DNA of 64,000 bases from Hydractinia symbiolongicarpus (GCF_029227915.1 NC_079885.1:18301001-18365000); one strand, 5' to 3'; shown: positions 24,793 through 38,184, counted from the stretch's first letter. The notes: generated by a model not told the origin, from the letters alone. Numbers and translations are program-made.

Positions 24793-25341
24793 ATCACTAG
24801 TCTAAATGAAAAAACGTGCAGGAGGCCATACGCGGGCCTATCTCTCATCTCGCTCACAGAGACTTGGTAAGCACGGTCCACTCAATGGCTTTCCAAATGC
24901 GAAGAGTGAAGGCCGCAGACGGCAGGGGTTGAGCCAAGGGCCTTTCGGCCGTATCCCGCTCACAAGTTTTTTTTTTTTTTTTAGCAGAATAATACATACG
25001 AGCTAATCAAAATCGGCTCGAGGAAAGAAATAAAGTTCAGAGACAACCAAAGGAGTCGAACTGCAGTAGAAACAAACTAGATGTAACGCAAGCCACTAGT
25101 ACGACGTATTGCCTACAGGGACCACACTCTCCGAGACAGCGAACGCAACTTCCTAGTGATTCACGCGAACGCACTCAACTAGGTGATGTAGATCAGAAAG
25201 GTGAAAGTCCTTGTGTCAAGTCTACACCTCACGATGCAGCACCTTTTAAGCGTCCTCTACGAACGGACACACTGGCAAGCGGCACACCACAAGCAAAGGT
25301 TAAGTCGGCTCGAAGGCACAACAGGTCGCGCCGACTTACGA

Positions 25342-25462
25342 CAACTCTGGGCTTTCTTCAGTTCACGCACAAATCTTTCGCCTTTTACTAAAGATTTCCG
25401 TGGAGAAGGCCAAAACGATGAGTATATAGACGATTTTTCTACTGTCTCGCTTCGGCGGGACG
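25342..25462 (+). ncRNA. U5: U5 snRNA copy 38
   Basis: Array consensus in U5; one A-to-G change lies just downstream near 25474. Confidence 0.95.
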
Positions 25463-26011
25463 ATCACTAGTCTGAATGAAAAAACGTGCAGGAGGCCATA
25501 CGCGGGCCTATCTCTCATCTCGCTCACAGAGACTTGGTAAGCACGGTCCACTCAATGGCTTTCCAAATGCGAAGAGTGAAGGCCGCAGACGGCAGGGGTT
25601 GAGCCAAGGGCCTTTCGGCCGTATCCCGCTCACAAGTTTTTTTTTTTTTTTTAGCAGAATAATACATACGAGCTAATCAAAATCGGCTCGAGGAAAGAAA
25701 TAAAGTTCAGAGACAACCAAAGGAGTCGAACTGCAGTAGAAACAAACTAGATGTAACGCAAGCCACTAGTACGACGTATTGCCTACAGGGACCACACTCT
25801 CCGAGACAGCGAACGCAACTTCCTAGTGATTCACGCGAACGCACTCAACTAGGTGATGTAGATCAGAAAGGTGAAAGTCCTTGTGTCAAGTCTACACCTC
25901 ACGATGCAGCACCTTTTAAGCGTCCTCTACGAACGGACACACTGGCAAGCGGCACACCACAAGCAAAGGTTAAGTCGGCTCGAAGGCACAACAGGTCGCG
26001 CCGACTTACGA

Positions 26012-26132
26012 CAACTCTGGGCTTTCTTCAGTTCACGCACAAATCTTTCGCCTTTTACTAAAGATTTCCGTGGAGAAGGCCAAAACGATGAGTATATAGA
26101 CGATTTTTCTACTGTCTCGCTTCGGCGGGACG
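26012..26132 (+). ncRNA. U5: U5 snRNA copy 39
   Basis: Array consensus. Confidence 0.95.
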
Positions 26133-26681
26133 ATCACTAGTCTAAATGAAAAAACGTGCAGGAGGCCATACGCGGGCCTATCTCTCATCTCGCTCACAGA
26201 GACTTGGTAAGCACGGTCCACTCAATGGCTTTCCAAATGCGAAGAGTGAAGGCCGCAGACGGCAGGGGTTGAGCCAAGGGCCTTTCGGCCGTATCCCGCT
26301 CACAAGTTTTTTTTTTTTTTTTAGCAGAATATTACATACGAGCTAATCAAAATCGGCTCGAGGAAAGAAATAAAGTTCAGAGACAACCAAAGGAGTCGAA
26401 CTGCAGTAGAAACAAACTAGATGTAACGCAAGCCACTAGTACGACGTATTGCCTACAGGGACCACACTCTCCGAGACAGCGAACGCAACTTCCTAGTGAT
26501 TCACGCGAACGCACTCAACTAGGTGATGTAGATCAGAAAGGTGAAAGTCCTTGTGTCAAGTCTACACCTCACGATGCAGCACCTTTTAAGCGTCCTCTAC
26601 GAACGGACACACTGGCAAGCGGCACACCACAAGCAAAGGTTAAGTCGGCTCGAAGGCACAACAGGTCGCGCCGACTTACGA

Positions 26682-26802
26682 CAACTCTGGGCTTTCTTCA
26701 GTTCACGCACAAATCTTTCGCCTTTTACTAAAGATTTCCGTGGAGAAGGCCAAAACGATGAGTATATAGACGATTTTTCTACTGTCTCGCTTCGGCGGGA
26801 CG
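26682..26802 (+). ncRNA. U5: U5 snRNA copy 40
   Basis: Array consensus in U5; the following T run is one of the longest, 17 T. Confidence 0.95.
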
Positions 26803-27352
26803 ATCACTAGTCTAAATGAAAAAACGTGAAGGAGGCCATACGCGGGCCTATCTCTCATCTCGCTCACAGAGACTTGGTAAGCACGGTCCACTCAATGGCT
26901 TTCCAAATGCGAAGAGTGAAGGCCGCAGACGGGAGGGGTTGAGCCAAGGGCCTTTCGGCCGTATCCCGCTCACAAGTTTTTTTTTTTTTTTTTAGCAGAA
27001 TAATACATACGAGCTAATCAAAATCGGCTCGAGGAAAGAAATAAAGTTCAGAGACAACCAAAGGAGTCGAACTGCAGTAGAAACAAACTAGATGTAACGC
27101 AAGCCACTAGTACGACGTATTGCCTACAGGGACCACACTCTCCGAGACAGCGAACGCAACTTCCTAGTGATTCACGCGAACGCACTCAACTAGGTGATGT
27201 AGATCAGAAAGGTGAAAGTCCTTGTGTCAAGTCTACACCTCACGATGCAGCACCTTTTAAGCGTCCTCTACGAACGGACACACTGGCAAGCGGCACACCA
27301 CAAGCAAAGGTTAAGTCGGCTCGAAGGCACAACAGGTCGCGCCGACTTACGA

Positions 27353-27473
27353 CAACTCTGGGCTTTCTTCAGTTCACGCACAAATCTTTCGCCTTTTACT
27401 AAAGATTTCCGTGGAGAAGGCCAAAACGATGAGTATATAGACGATTTTTCTACTGTCTCGCTTCGGCGGGACG
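27353..27473 (+). ncRNA. U5: U5 snRNA copy 41
   Basis: Array consensus. Confidence 0.95.
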
Positions 27474-28022
27474 ATCACTAGTCTAAATGAAAAAACGTGC
27501 AGGAGGCCATACGCGGGCCTATCTCTCATCTCGCTCACAGAGACTTGGTAAGCACGGTCCACTCAATGGCTTTCCAAATGCGAAGAGTGAAGGCCGCAGA
27601 CGGCAGGCGTTGAGCCAAGGGCCTTTCGGCCGTATCCCGCTCACAAGTTTTTTTTTTTTTTTTAGCAGAATATTACATACGAGCTAATCAAAATCGGCTC
27701 AAGGAAAGAAATAAAGTTCAGAGACAACCAAAGGAGTCGAACTGCAGTAGAAACAAACTAGATGTAACGCAAGCCACTAGTACGACGTATTGCCTACAGG
27801 GACCACACTCTCCGAGACAGCGAACGCAACTTCCTAGTGATTCACGCGAACGCACTCAACTAGGTGATGTAGATCAGAAAGGTGAAAGTCCTTGTGTCAA
27901 GTCTACACCTCACGATGCAGCACCTTTTAAGCGTCCTCTACGAACGGACACACTGGCAAGCGGCACACCACAAGCAAAGGTTAAGTCGGCTCGAAGGCAC
28001 AACAGGTCGCGCCGACTTACGA

Positions 28023-28143
28023 CAACTCTGGGCTTTCTTCAGTTCACGCACAAATCTTTCGCCTTTTACTAAAGATTTCCGTGGAGAAGGCCAAAACGAT
28101 GAGTATATAGACGATTTTTCTACTGTCTCGCTTCGGCGGGACG
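28023..28143 (+). ncRNA. U5: U5 snRNA copy 42
   Basis: Array consensus. Confidence 0.95.
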
Positions 28144-28692
28144 ATCACTAGTCTAAATGAAAAAACGTGCAGGAGGCCATACGCGGGCCTATCTCTCATC
28201 TCGCTCACAGAGACTTGGTAAGCACGGTCCACTCAATGGCTTTCCAAATGCGAAGAGTGAAGGCCGCAGACGGCAGGGGTTGAGCCAAGGGCCTTTCGGC
28301 CGTATCCCGCTCACAAGTTTTTTTTTTTTTTTTAGCAGAATAATACATACGAGCTAATCAAAATCGGCTCGAGGAAAGAAATAAAGTTCAGAGACAACCA
28401 AAGGAGTCGAACTGCAGTAGAAACAAACTAGATGTAACGCAAGCCACTAGTACGACGTATTGCCTACAGGGACCACACTCTCCGAGACAGCGAACGCAAC
28501 TTCCTAGTGATTCACGCGAACGCACTCAACTAGGTGATGTAGATCAGAAAGGTGAAAGTCCTTGTGTCAAGTCTACACCTCACGATGCAGCACCTTTTAA
28601 GCGTCCTCTACGAACGGACACACTGGCAAGCGGCACACCACAAGCAAAGGTTAAGTCGGCTCGAAGGCACAACAGGTCGCGCCGACTTACGA

Positions 28693-28813
28693 CAACTCTG
28701 GGCTTTCTTCAGTTCACGCACAAATCTTTCGCCTTTTACTAAAGATTTCCGTGGAGAAGGCCAAAACGATGAGTATATAGACGATTTTTCTACTGTCTCG
28801 CTTCGGCGGGACG
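28693..28813 (+). ncRNA. U5: U5 snRNA copy 43
   Basis: Array consensus. Confidence 0.95.
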
Positions 28814-29362
28814 ATCACTAGTCTAAATGAAAAAACGTGCAGGAGGCCATACGCGGGCCTATCTCTCATCTCGCTCACAGAGACTTGGTAAGCACGGTCC
28901 ACTCAATGGCTTTCCAAATGCGAAGAGTGAAGGCCGCAGACGGCAGGGGTTGAGCCAAGGGCCTTTCGGCCGTATCCCGCTCACAAGTTTTTTTTTTTTT
29001 TTTAGCAGAATATTACATACGAGCTAATCAAAATCGGCTCGAGGAAAGAAATAAAGTTCAGAGACAACCAAAGGAGTCGAACTGCAGTAGAAACAAACTA
29101 GATGTAACGCAAGCCACTAGTACGACGTATTGCCTACAGGGACCACACTCTCCGAGACAGCGAACGCAACTTCCTAGTGATTCACGCGAACGCACTCAAC
29201 TAGGTGATGTAGATCAGAAAGGTGAAAGTCCTTGTGTCAAGTCTACACCTCACGATGCAGCACCTTTTAAGCGTCCTCTACGAACGGACACACTGGCAAG
29301 CGGCACACCACAAGCAAAGGTTAAGTCGGCTCGAAGGCACAACAGGTCGCGCCGACTTACGA

Positions 29363-29483
29363 CAACTCTGGGCTTTCTTCAGTTCACGCACAAATCTTTC
29401 GCCTTTTACTAAAGATTTCCGTGGAGAAGGCCAAAACGATGAGTATATAGACGATTTTTCTACTGTCTCGCTTCGACGGGACG
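29363..29483 (+). ncRNA. U5: U5 snRNA copy 44, 3' hairpin variant
   Basis: G29476A removes the C-G pair that closes the UUCG tetraloop. The same change is in copies 46 and 48. Confidence 0.92.
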
Positions 29484-30032
29484 ATCACTAGTCTAAATGA
29501 AAAAACGTGCAGGAGGCCATACGCGGGCCTATCTCTCATCTCGCTCACAGAGACTTGGTAAGCACGGTCCACTCAATGGCTTTCCAAATGCGAAGAGTGA
29601 AGGCCGCAGACGGCAGGGGTTGAGCCAAGGGCCTTTCGGCCGTATCCCGCTCACAAGTTTTTTTTTTTTTTTTAGCAGAATATTACATACGAGCTAATCA
29701 AAATCGGCTCGAGGAAAGAAATAAAGTTCAGAGACAACCAAAGGAGTCGAACTGCAGTAGAAACAAACTAGATGTAACGCAAGCCACTAGTACGACGTAT
29801 TGCCTACAGGGACCACACTCTCCGAGACAGCGAACGCAACTTCCTAGTGATTCACGCGAACGCACTCAACTAGGTGATGTAGATCAGAAAGGTGAAAGTC
29901 CTTGTGTCAAGTCTACACCTCACGATGCAGCACCTTTTAAGCGTCCTCTACGAACGGACACACTGGCAAGCGGCACACCACAAGCAAAGGTTAAGTCGGC
30001 TCGAAGGCACAACAGGTCGCGCCGACTTACGA

Positions 30033-30153
30033 CAACTCTGGGCTTTCTTCAGTTCACGCACAAATCTTTCGCCTTTTACTAAAGATTTCCGTGGAGAAGG
30101 CCAAAACGATGAGTATATAGACGATTTTTCTACTGTCTCGCTTCGGCGGGACG
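30033..30153 (+). ncRNA. U5: U5 snRNA copy 45
   Basis: Array consensus. Confidence 0.95.
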
Positions 30154-30702
30154 ATCACTAGTCTAAATGAAAAAACGTGCAGGAGGCCATACGCGGGCCT
30201 ATCTCTCATCTCGCTCACAGAGACTTGGTAAGCACGGTCCACTCAATGGCTTTCCAAATGCGAAGAGTGAAGGCCGCAGACGGCAGGGGTTGAGCCAAGG
30301 GCCTTTCGGCCGTATCCCGCTCACAAGTTTTTTTTTTTTTTTTAGCAGAATAATACATACGAGCTAATCAAAATCGGCTCGAGGAAAGAAATAAAGTTCA
30401 GAGACAACCAAAGGAGTCGAACTGCAGTAGAAACAAACTAGATGTAACGCAAGCCACTAGTACGACGTATTGCCTACAGGGACCACACTCTCCGAGACAG
30501 CGAACGCAACTTCCTAGTGATTCACGCGAACGCACTCAACTAGGTGATGTAGATCAGAAAGGTGAAAGTCCTTGTGTCAAGTCTACACCTCACGATGCAG
30601 CACCTTTTAAGCGTCCTCTACGAACGGACACACTGGCAAGCGGCACACCACAAGCAAAGATTAAGTCGGCTCGAAGGCACAACAGGTCGCGCCGACTTAC
30701 GA

Positions 30703-30823
30703 CAACTCTGGGCTTTCTTCAGTTCACGCACAAATCTTTCGCCTTTTACTAAAGATTTCCGTGGAGAAGGCCAAAACGATGAGTATATAGACGATTTTTC
30801 TACTGTCTCGCTTCGACGGGACG
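30703..30823 (+). ncRNA. U5: U5 snRNA copy 46, 3' hairpin variant
   Basis: G30816A at the tetraloop-closing pair, shared with copies 44 and 48. An upstream G-to-A change lies at 30660. Confidence 0.92.
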
Positions 30824-31372
30824 ATCACTAGTCTAAATGAAAAAACGTGCAGGAGGCCATACGCGGGCCTATCTCTCATCTCGCTCACAGAGACTTGGTA
30901 AGCACGGTCCACTCAATGGCTTTCCAAATGCGAAGAGTGAAGGCCGCAGACGGCAGGGGTTGAGCCAAGGGCCTTTCGGCCGTATCCCGCTCACAAGTTT
31001 TTTTTTTTTTTTTAGCAGAATATTACATACGAGCTAATCAAAATCGGCTCGAGGAAAGAAATAAAGTTCAGAGACAACCAAAGGAGTCGAACTGCAGTAG
31101 AAACAAACTAGATGTAACGCAAGCCACTAGTACGACGTATTGCCTACAGGGACCACACTCTCCGAGACAGCGAACGCAACTTCCTAGTGATTCACGCGAA
31201 CGCACTCAACTAGGTGATGTAGATCAGAAAGGTGAAAGTCCTTGTGTCAAGTCTACACCTCACGATGCAGCACCTTTTAAGCGTCCTCTACGAACGGACA
31301 CACTGGCAAGCGGCACACCACAAGCAAAGGTTAAGTCGGCTCGAAGGCACAACAGGTCGCGCCGACTTACGA

Positions 31373-31493
31373 CAACTCTGGGCTTTCTTCTGTTCACGCA
31401 CAAATCTTTCGCCTTTTATTAAAGATTTCCGTGGAGAAGGCCAAAACGATGAGTATATAGACGATTTTTCTACTGTCTCGCTTCGGCGGGACG
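31373..31493 (+). ncRNA. U5: U5 snRNA copy 47, loop I altered
   Basis: C31419T changes the invariant loop I end from UUUUAC to UUUUAU, and A31391T lies after the lower helix. Altering an invariant exon-contact loop makes this copy suspect as a working gene. Confidence 0.8.
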
Positions 31494-32042
31494 ATCACTA
31501 GTCTAAATGAAAAAACGTGCAGGAGGCCATACGCGGGCCTATCTCTCATCTCGCTCACAGAGACTTGGTAAGCACGGTCCACTCAATGGCTTTCCAAATG
31601 CGAAGAGTGAAGGCCGCAGACGGCAGGGGTTGAGCCAAGGGCCTTTCGGCCGTATCCCGCTCACAAGTTTTTTTTTTTTTTTTAGCAGAATAATACATAC
31701 GAGCTAATCAAAATCGGCTCGAGGAAAGAAATAAAGTTCAGAGACAACCAAAGGAGTCGAACTGCAGTAGAAACAAACTAGATGTAACGCAAGCCACTAG
31801 TACGACGTATTGCCTACAGGGACCACACTCTCCGAGACAGCGAACGCAACTTCCTAGTGATTCACGCGAACGCACTCAACTAGGTGATGTAGATCAGAAA
31901 GGTGAAAGTCCTTGTGTCAAGTCTACACCTCACGATGCAGCACCTTTTAAGCGTCCTCTACGAACGGACACACTGGCAAGCGGCACACCACAAGCAAAGG
32001 TTAAGTCGGCTCGAAGGCACAACAGGTCGCGCCGACTTACGA

Positions 32043-32163
32043 CAACTCTGGGCTTTCTTCAGTTCACGCACAAATCTTTCGCCTTTTACTAAAGATTTCC
32101 GTGGAGAAGGCCAAAACGATGAGTATATAGACGATTTTTCTACTGTCTCGCTTCGACGGGACG
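32043..32163 (+). ncRNA. U5: U5 snRNA copy 48, 3' hairpin variant
   Basis: G32156A at the tetraloop-closing pair, as in copies 44 and 46. Confidence 0.92.
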
Positions 32164-32713
32164 ATCACTAGTCTAAATGAAAAAACGTGCAGGAGGCCAT
32201 ACGCGGGCCTATCTCTCATCTCGCTCACAGAGACTTGGTAAGCACGGTCCACTCAATGGCTTTCCAAATGCGAAGAGTGAAGGCCGCAGACGGCAGGGGT
32301 TGAGCCAAGGGCCTTTCGGCCGTATCCCGCTCACAAGTTTTTTTTTTTTTTTTTAGCAGAATATTACATACGAGCTAATCAAAATCGGCTCGAGGAAAGA
32401 AATAAAGTTCAGAGACAACCAAAGGAGTCGAACTGCAGTAGAAACAAACTAGATGTAACGCAAGCCACTAGTACGACGTATTGCCTACAGGGACCACACT
32501 CTCCGAGACAGCGAACGCAACTTCCTAGTGATTCACGCGAACGCACTCAACTAGGTGATGTAGATCAGAAAGGTGAAAGTCCTTGTGTCAAGTCTACACC
32601 TCACGATGCAGCACCTTTTAAGCGTCCTCTACGAACGGACACACTGGCAAGCGGCACACCACAAGCAAAGGTTAAGTCGGCTCGAAGGCACAACAGGTCG
32701 CGCCGACTTACGA

Positions 32714-32834
32714 CAACTCTGGGCTTTCTTCAGTTCACGCACAAATCTTTCGCCTTTTACTAAAGATTTCCGTGGAGAAGGCCAAAACGATGAGTATATA
32801 GACGATTTTTCTACTGTCTCGCTTCGGCGGGACG
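32714..32834 (+). ncRNA. U5: U5 snRNA copy 49
   Basis: Array consensus; the T run before this unit is 17 T. Confidence 0.95.
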
Positions 32835-33382
32835 ATCACTAGTCTAAATGAAAAAACGTGCAGGAGGCCATACGCGGGCCTATCTCTCATCTCGCTCACA
32901 GAGACTTGGTAAGCACGGTCCACTCAATGGCTTTCCAAATGCGAAGAGTGAAGGCCGCAGACGGCAGGGGTTGAGCCAAGGGCCTTTCGGCCGTATCCCG
33001 CTCACAAGTTTTTTTTTTTTTTTAGCAGAATATTACATACGAGCTAATCAAAATCGGCTCGAGGAAAGAAATAAAGTTCAGAGACAACCAAAGGAGTCGA
33101 ACTGCAGTAGAAACAAACTAGATGTAACGCAAGCCACTAGTACGACGTATTGCCTACAGGGACCACACTCTCCGAGACAGCGAACGCAACTTCCTAGTGA
33201 TTCACGCGAACGCACTCAACTAGGTGATGTAGATCAGAAAGGTGAAAGTCCTTGTGTCAAGTCTACACCTCACGATGCAGCACCTTTTAAGCGTCCTCTA
33301 CGAACGGACACACTGGCAAGCGGCACACCACAAGCAAAGGTTAAGTCGGCTCGAAGGCACAACAGGTCGCGCCGACTTACGA

Positions 33383-33503
33383 CAACTCTGGGCTTTCCTC
33401 AGTTCACGCACAAATCTTTCGCCTTTTACTAAAGATTTCCGTGGAGAAGGCCAAAACGATGAGTATATAGACGATTTTTCTACTGTCTCGCTTCGGCGGG
33501 ACG
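33383..33503 (+). ncRNA. U5: U5 snRNA copy 50, lower-helix variant
   Basis: T33398C breaks one U-A pair of the 10-bp lower helix. Confidence 0.92.
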
Positions 33504-34052
33504 ATCACTAGTCTAAATGAAAAAACGTGCAGGAGGCCATACGCGGGCCTATCTCTCATCTCGCTCACAGAGACTTGGTAAGCACGGTCCACTCAATGGC
33601 TTTCCAAATGCGAAGAGTGAAGGCCGCAGACGGCAGGGGTTGAGCCAAGGGCCTTTCGGCCGTATCCCGCTCACAAGTTTTTTTTTTTTTTTTAGCAGAA
33701 TATTACATACGAGCTAATCAAAATCGGCTCGAGGAAAGAAATAAAGTTCAGAGACAACCAAAGGAGTCGAACTGCAGTAGAAACAAACTAGATGTAACGC
33801 AAGCCACTAGTACGACGTATTGCCTACAGGGACCACACTCTCCGAGACAGCGAACGCAACTTCCTAGTGATTCACGCGAACGCACTCAACTAGGTGATGT
33901 AGATCAGAAAGGTGAAAGTCCTTGTGTCAAGTCTACACCTCACGATGCAGCACCTTTTAAGCGTCCTCTACGAACGGACACACTGGCAAGCGGCACACCA
34001 CAAGCAAAGGTTAAGTCGGCTCGAAGGCACAACAGGTCGCGCCGACTTACGA

Positions 34053-34173
34053 CAACTCTGGGCTTTCTTCAGTTCACGCACAAATCTTTCGCTTTTTACT
34101 AAAGATTTCCGTGGAGAAGGCCAAAACGATGAGTATATAGACGATTTTTCTACTGTCTCGCTTCGGCGGGACG
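34053..34173 (+). ncRNA. U5: U5 snRNA copy 51, loop I altered
   Basis: C34093T turns the loop core GCCUUUUAC into GCUUUUUAC. The rest is consensus; function is doubtful. Confidence 0.82.
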
Positions 34174-34721
34174 ATCACTAGTCTAAATGAAAAAACGTGC
34201 AGGAGGCCATACGCGGGCCTATCTCTCATCTCGCTCACAGAGACTTGGTAAGCACGGTCCACTCAATGGCTTTCCAAATGCGAAGAGTGAAGGCCGCAGA
34301 CGGCAGGGGTTGAGCCAAGGGCCTTTCGGCCGTATCCCGCTCACAAGTTTTTTTTTTTTTTTAGCAGAATAAAACATACGAGCTAATCAAAATCGGCTCG
34401 AGGAAAGAAATAAAGTTCAGAGACAACCAAAGGAGTCGAACTGCAGTAGAAACAAACTAGATGTAACGCAAGCCACTATTACGACGTATTGCCTACAGGG
34501 ACCACACTCTCCGAGACAGCGAACGCAACTTCCTAGTGATTCACGCGAACGCACTCAACTAGGTGATGTAGATCAGAAAGGTGAAAGTCCTTGTGTCAAG
34601 TCTACACCTCACGATGCAGCACCTTTTAAGCGTCCTCTACGAACGGACACACTGGCAAGCGGCACACCACAAGCAAAGGTTAAGTCGGCTCGAAGGCACA
34701 ACAGGTCGCGCCGACTTACGA

Positions 34722-34842
34722 CAATTCTGGGCTTTCTTCAGTTCACGCACAAATCTTTCGCCTTTTACTAAAGATTTCCGTGGAGAAGGCCAAAACGATG
34801 AGTATATAGACGATTTTTCTACTGTCTCGCTTCGGCGGGACG
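34722..34842 (+). ncRNA. U5: U5 snRNA copy 52, 5' stem variant
   Basis: C34725T changes ACUC to AUUC; pairing with GAGU survives as a U-G wobble. Confidence 0.92.
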
Positions 34843-35388
34843 ATCACTAGTCTAAATGAAAAAACGTGCAGGAGGCCATACGCGGGCCTATCTCTCATCT
34901 CGCTCACAGAGACTTGGTAAGCACGGTCCACTCAATGGCTTTCCAAATGCGAAGAGTGAAGGCCGCAGACGGCAGGGGTTGAGCCAAGGGCCTTTCGGCC
35001 GTATCCCGCTCACAAGTTTTTTTTTTTTTAGCAGAATAATACATACGAGCTAATCAAAATCGGCTCGAGGAAAGAAATAAAGTTCAGAGACAACCAAAGG
35101 AGTCGAACTGCAGTAGAAACAAACTAGATGTAACGCAAGCCACTAGTACGACGTATTGCCTACAGGGACCACACTCTCCGAGACAGCGAACGCAACTTCC
35201 TAGTGATTCACGCGAACGCACTCAACTAGGTGATGTAGATCAGAAAGGTGAAAGTCCTTGTGTCAAGTCTACACCTCACGATGCAGCACCTTTTAAGCGT
35301 CCTCTACGAACGGACACACTGGCAAGCGGCACACCACAAGCAAAGGTTAAGTCGGCTCGAAGGCACAACAGGTCGCGCCGACTTACGA

Positions 35389-35509
35389 CAACTCTGGGCT
35401 TTCTTCAGTTCACGCACAAATCTTTCGCCTTTTACTAAAGATTTCCGTGGAGAAGGCCAAAACGATGAGTATATAGACGATTTTTCTACTGTCTCGCTTC
35501 GGCGGGACG
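35389..35509 (+). ncRNA. U5: U5 snRNA copy 53
   Basis: Array consensus in U5. The hairpin just downstream (35536-35555) carries three linked changes. Confidence 0.95.
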
Positions 35510-36057
35510 ATCACTAGTCTAAATGAAAAAACGTGCAGGGGGCCATACGCCGCCCTATCTCTCATCTCGCTCACAGAGACTTGGTAAGCACGGTCCACTC
35601 AATGGCTTTCCAAATGCGAAGAGTGAAGGCCGCAGACGGCAGGGGTTGAGCCAAGGGCCTTTCGGCCGTATCCCGCTCACAAGTTTTTTTTTTTTTTTAG
35701 CAGAATAATACATACGAGCTAATCAAAATCGGCTCGAGGAAAGAAATAAAGTTCAGAGACAACCAAAGGAGTCGAACTGCAGTAGAAACAAACTAGATGT
35801 AACGCAAGCCACTAGTACGACGTATTGCCTACAGGGACCACACTCTCCGAGACAGCGAACGCAACTTCCTAGTGATTCACGCGAACGCACTCAACTAGGT
35901 GATGTAGATCAGAAAGGTGAAAGTCCTTGTGTCAAGTCTACACCTCACGATGCAGCACCTTTTAAGCGTCCTCTACGAACGGACACACTGGCAAGCGGCA
36001 CACCACAAGCAAAGGTTAAGTCGGCTCGAAGGCACAACAGGTCGCGCCGACTTACGA

Positions 36058-36178
36058 CAACTCTGGGCTTTCTTCAGTTCACGCACAAATCTTTCGCCTT
36101 TTACTAAAGATTTCCGTGGAGAAGGCCAAAACGATGAGTATATAGACGATTTTTCTACTGTCTCGCTTCGGCGGGACG
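36058..36178 (+). ncRNA. U5: U5 snRNA copy 54
   Basis: Array consensus. Confidence 0.95.
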
Positions 36179-36726
36179 ATCACTAGTCTAAATGAAAAAA
36201 CGTGCAGGAGGCCATACGCGGGCCTATCTCTCATCTCGCTCACAGAGACTTGGTAAGCACGGTCCATTCAATGGCTTTCCAAATGCGAAGAGTGAAGGCC
36301 GCAGACGGCAGGGGTTGAGCCAAGGGCCTTTCGGCCGTATCCCGCTCACAAGTTTTTTTTTTTTTTTAGCAGAATAATACATACGAGCTAATCAAAATCG
36401 GCTCGAGGAAAGAAATAAAGTTCAGAGACAACCAAAGGAGTCGAACTGCAGTAGAAACAAACTAGATGTAACGCAAGCCACTAGTACGACGTATTGCCTA
36501 CAGGGACCACACTCTCCGAGACAGCGAACGCAACTTCCTAGTGATTCACGCGAACGCACTCAACTAGGTGATGTAGATCAGAAAGGTGAAAGTCCTTGTG
36601 TCAAGTCTACACCTCACGATGCAGCACCTTTTAAGCGTCCTCTACGAACGGACACACTGGCAAGCGGCACACCACAAGCAAAGGTTAAGTCGGCTCGAAG
36701 GCACAACAGGTCGCGCCGACTTACGA

Positions 36727-36847
36727 CAACTCTGGGCTTTCTTCAGTTCACGCACAAATCTTTCGCCTTTTACTAAAGATTTCCGTGGAGAAGGCCAAAA
36801 CGATGAGTATATAGACGATTTTTCTACTGTCTCGCTTCGGCGGGACG
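36727..36847 (+). ncRNA. U5: U5 snRNA copy 55
   Basis: Array consensus. Confidence 0.95.
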
Positions 36848-37395
36848 ATCACTAGTCTAAATGAAAAAACGTGCAGGAGGCCATACGCGGGCCTATCTCT
36901 CCTCTCGCTCACAGAGACTTGGTAAGCACGGTCCATTCAATGGCTTTCCAAATGCGAAGAGTGAAGGCCGCAGACGGCAGGGGTTGAGCCAAGGGCCTTT
37001 CGGCCGTATCCCGCTCACAAGTTTTTTTTTTTTTTTAGCAGAATAATACATACGAGCTAATCAAAATCGGCTCGAGGAAAGAAATAAAGTTCAGAGACAA
37101 CCAAAGGAGTCGAACTGCAGTAGAAACAAACTAGATGTAACGCAAGCCACTAGTACGACGTATTGCCTACAGGGACCACACTCTCCGAGACAGCGAACGC
37201 AACTTCCTAGTGATTCACGCGAACGCACTCAACTAGGTGATGTAGATCAGAAAGGTGAAAGTCCTTGTGTCAAGTCTACACCTCACGATGCAGCACCTTT
37301 TAAGCGTCCTCTACGAACGGACACACTGGCAAGCGGCACACCACAAGCAAAGGTTAAGTCGGCTCGAAGGCACAACAGGTCGCGCCGACTTACGA

Positions 37396-37516
37396 CAACT
37401 CTGGGATTTCTTCAGTTCACGCACAAATCTTTCGCCTTTTACTAAAGATTTCCGTGGAGAAGGCCAAAACGATGAGTATATAGACGATTTTTCTACTGTC
37501 TCGCTTCGGCGGGACG
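37396..37516 (+). ncRNA. U5: U5 snRNA copy 56, lower-helix variant
   Basis: C37406A breaks a C-G pair in the lower helix; shared with copy 63, seven units away. Confidence 0.9.
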
Positions 37517-38063
37517 ATCACTAGTCTAAATGAAAAAACGTGCAGGAGGCCATACGCGGGCCTATCTCTCATTTCGCTCACAGAGACTTGGTAAGCACGG
37601 TCCACTCAATGGCTTTCCAAATGCGAAGAGTGAAGGCCGCAGACGGCAGGGGTTGAGCCAAGGGCCTTTCGGTCGTATCCCGCTCACAAGTTTTTTTTTT
37701 TTTTAGCAGAATAATACATACGAGCTAATCAAAATCGGCTTGAGGAAAGAAATAAAGTTCAGAGACAACCAAAGGAGTCGAACTGCAGTAGAAACAAACT
37801 AGATGTAACGCAAGCCACTAGTACGACGTATTGCCTACAGGGACCACACTTTCCGAGACAGCGAACGCAACTTCCTAGTGATTCACGCGAACGCACTCAA
37901 CTAGGTGATGTAGATCAGAAAGGTGAAAGTCCTTGTGTCAAGTCTACACCTCACGATGCAGCACCTTTTAAGCGTCCTCTACGAACGGACACACTGGCAA
38001 GCGGCACACCACAAGCAAAGGTTAAGTCGGCTCGAAGGCACAACAGGTCGCGCCGACTTACGA

Positions 38064-38184
38064 CAACTCTGGGCTCTCTTCAGTTCACGCACAAATCTTT
38101 CGCCTTTTACTAAAGATTTCCGTGGAGAAGGCCAAAACGATGAGTATATAGACGATTTTTCTACTGTCTCGCTTCGGCGGGACG
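38064..38184 (+). ncRNA. U5: U5 snRNA copy 57, lower-helix variant
   Basis: T38076C breaks a U-A pair in the lower helix; shared with copy 64. Confidence 0.9.
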
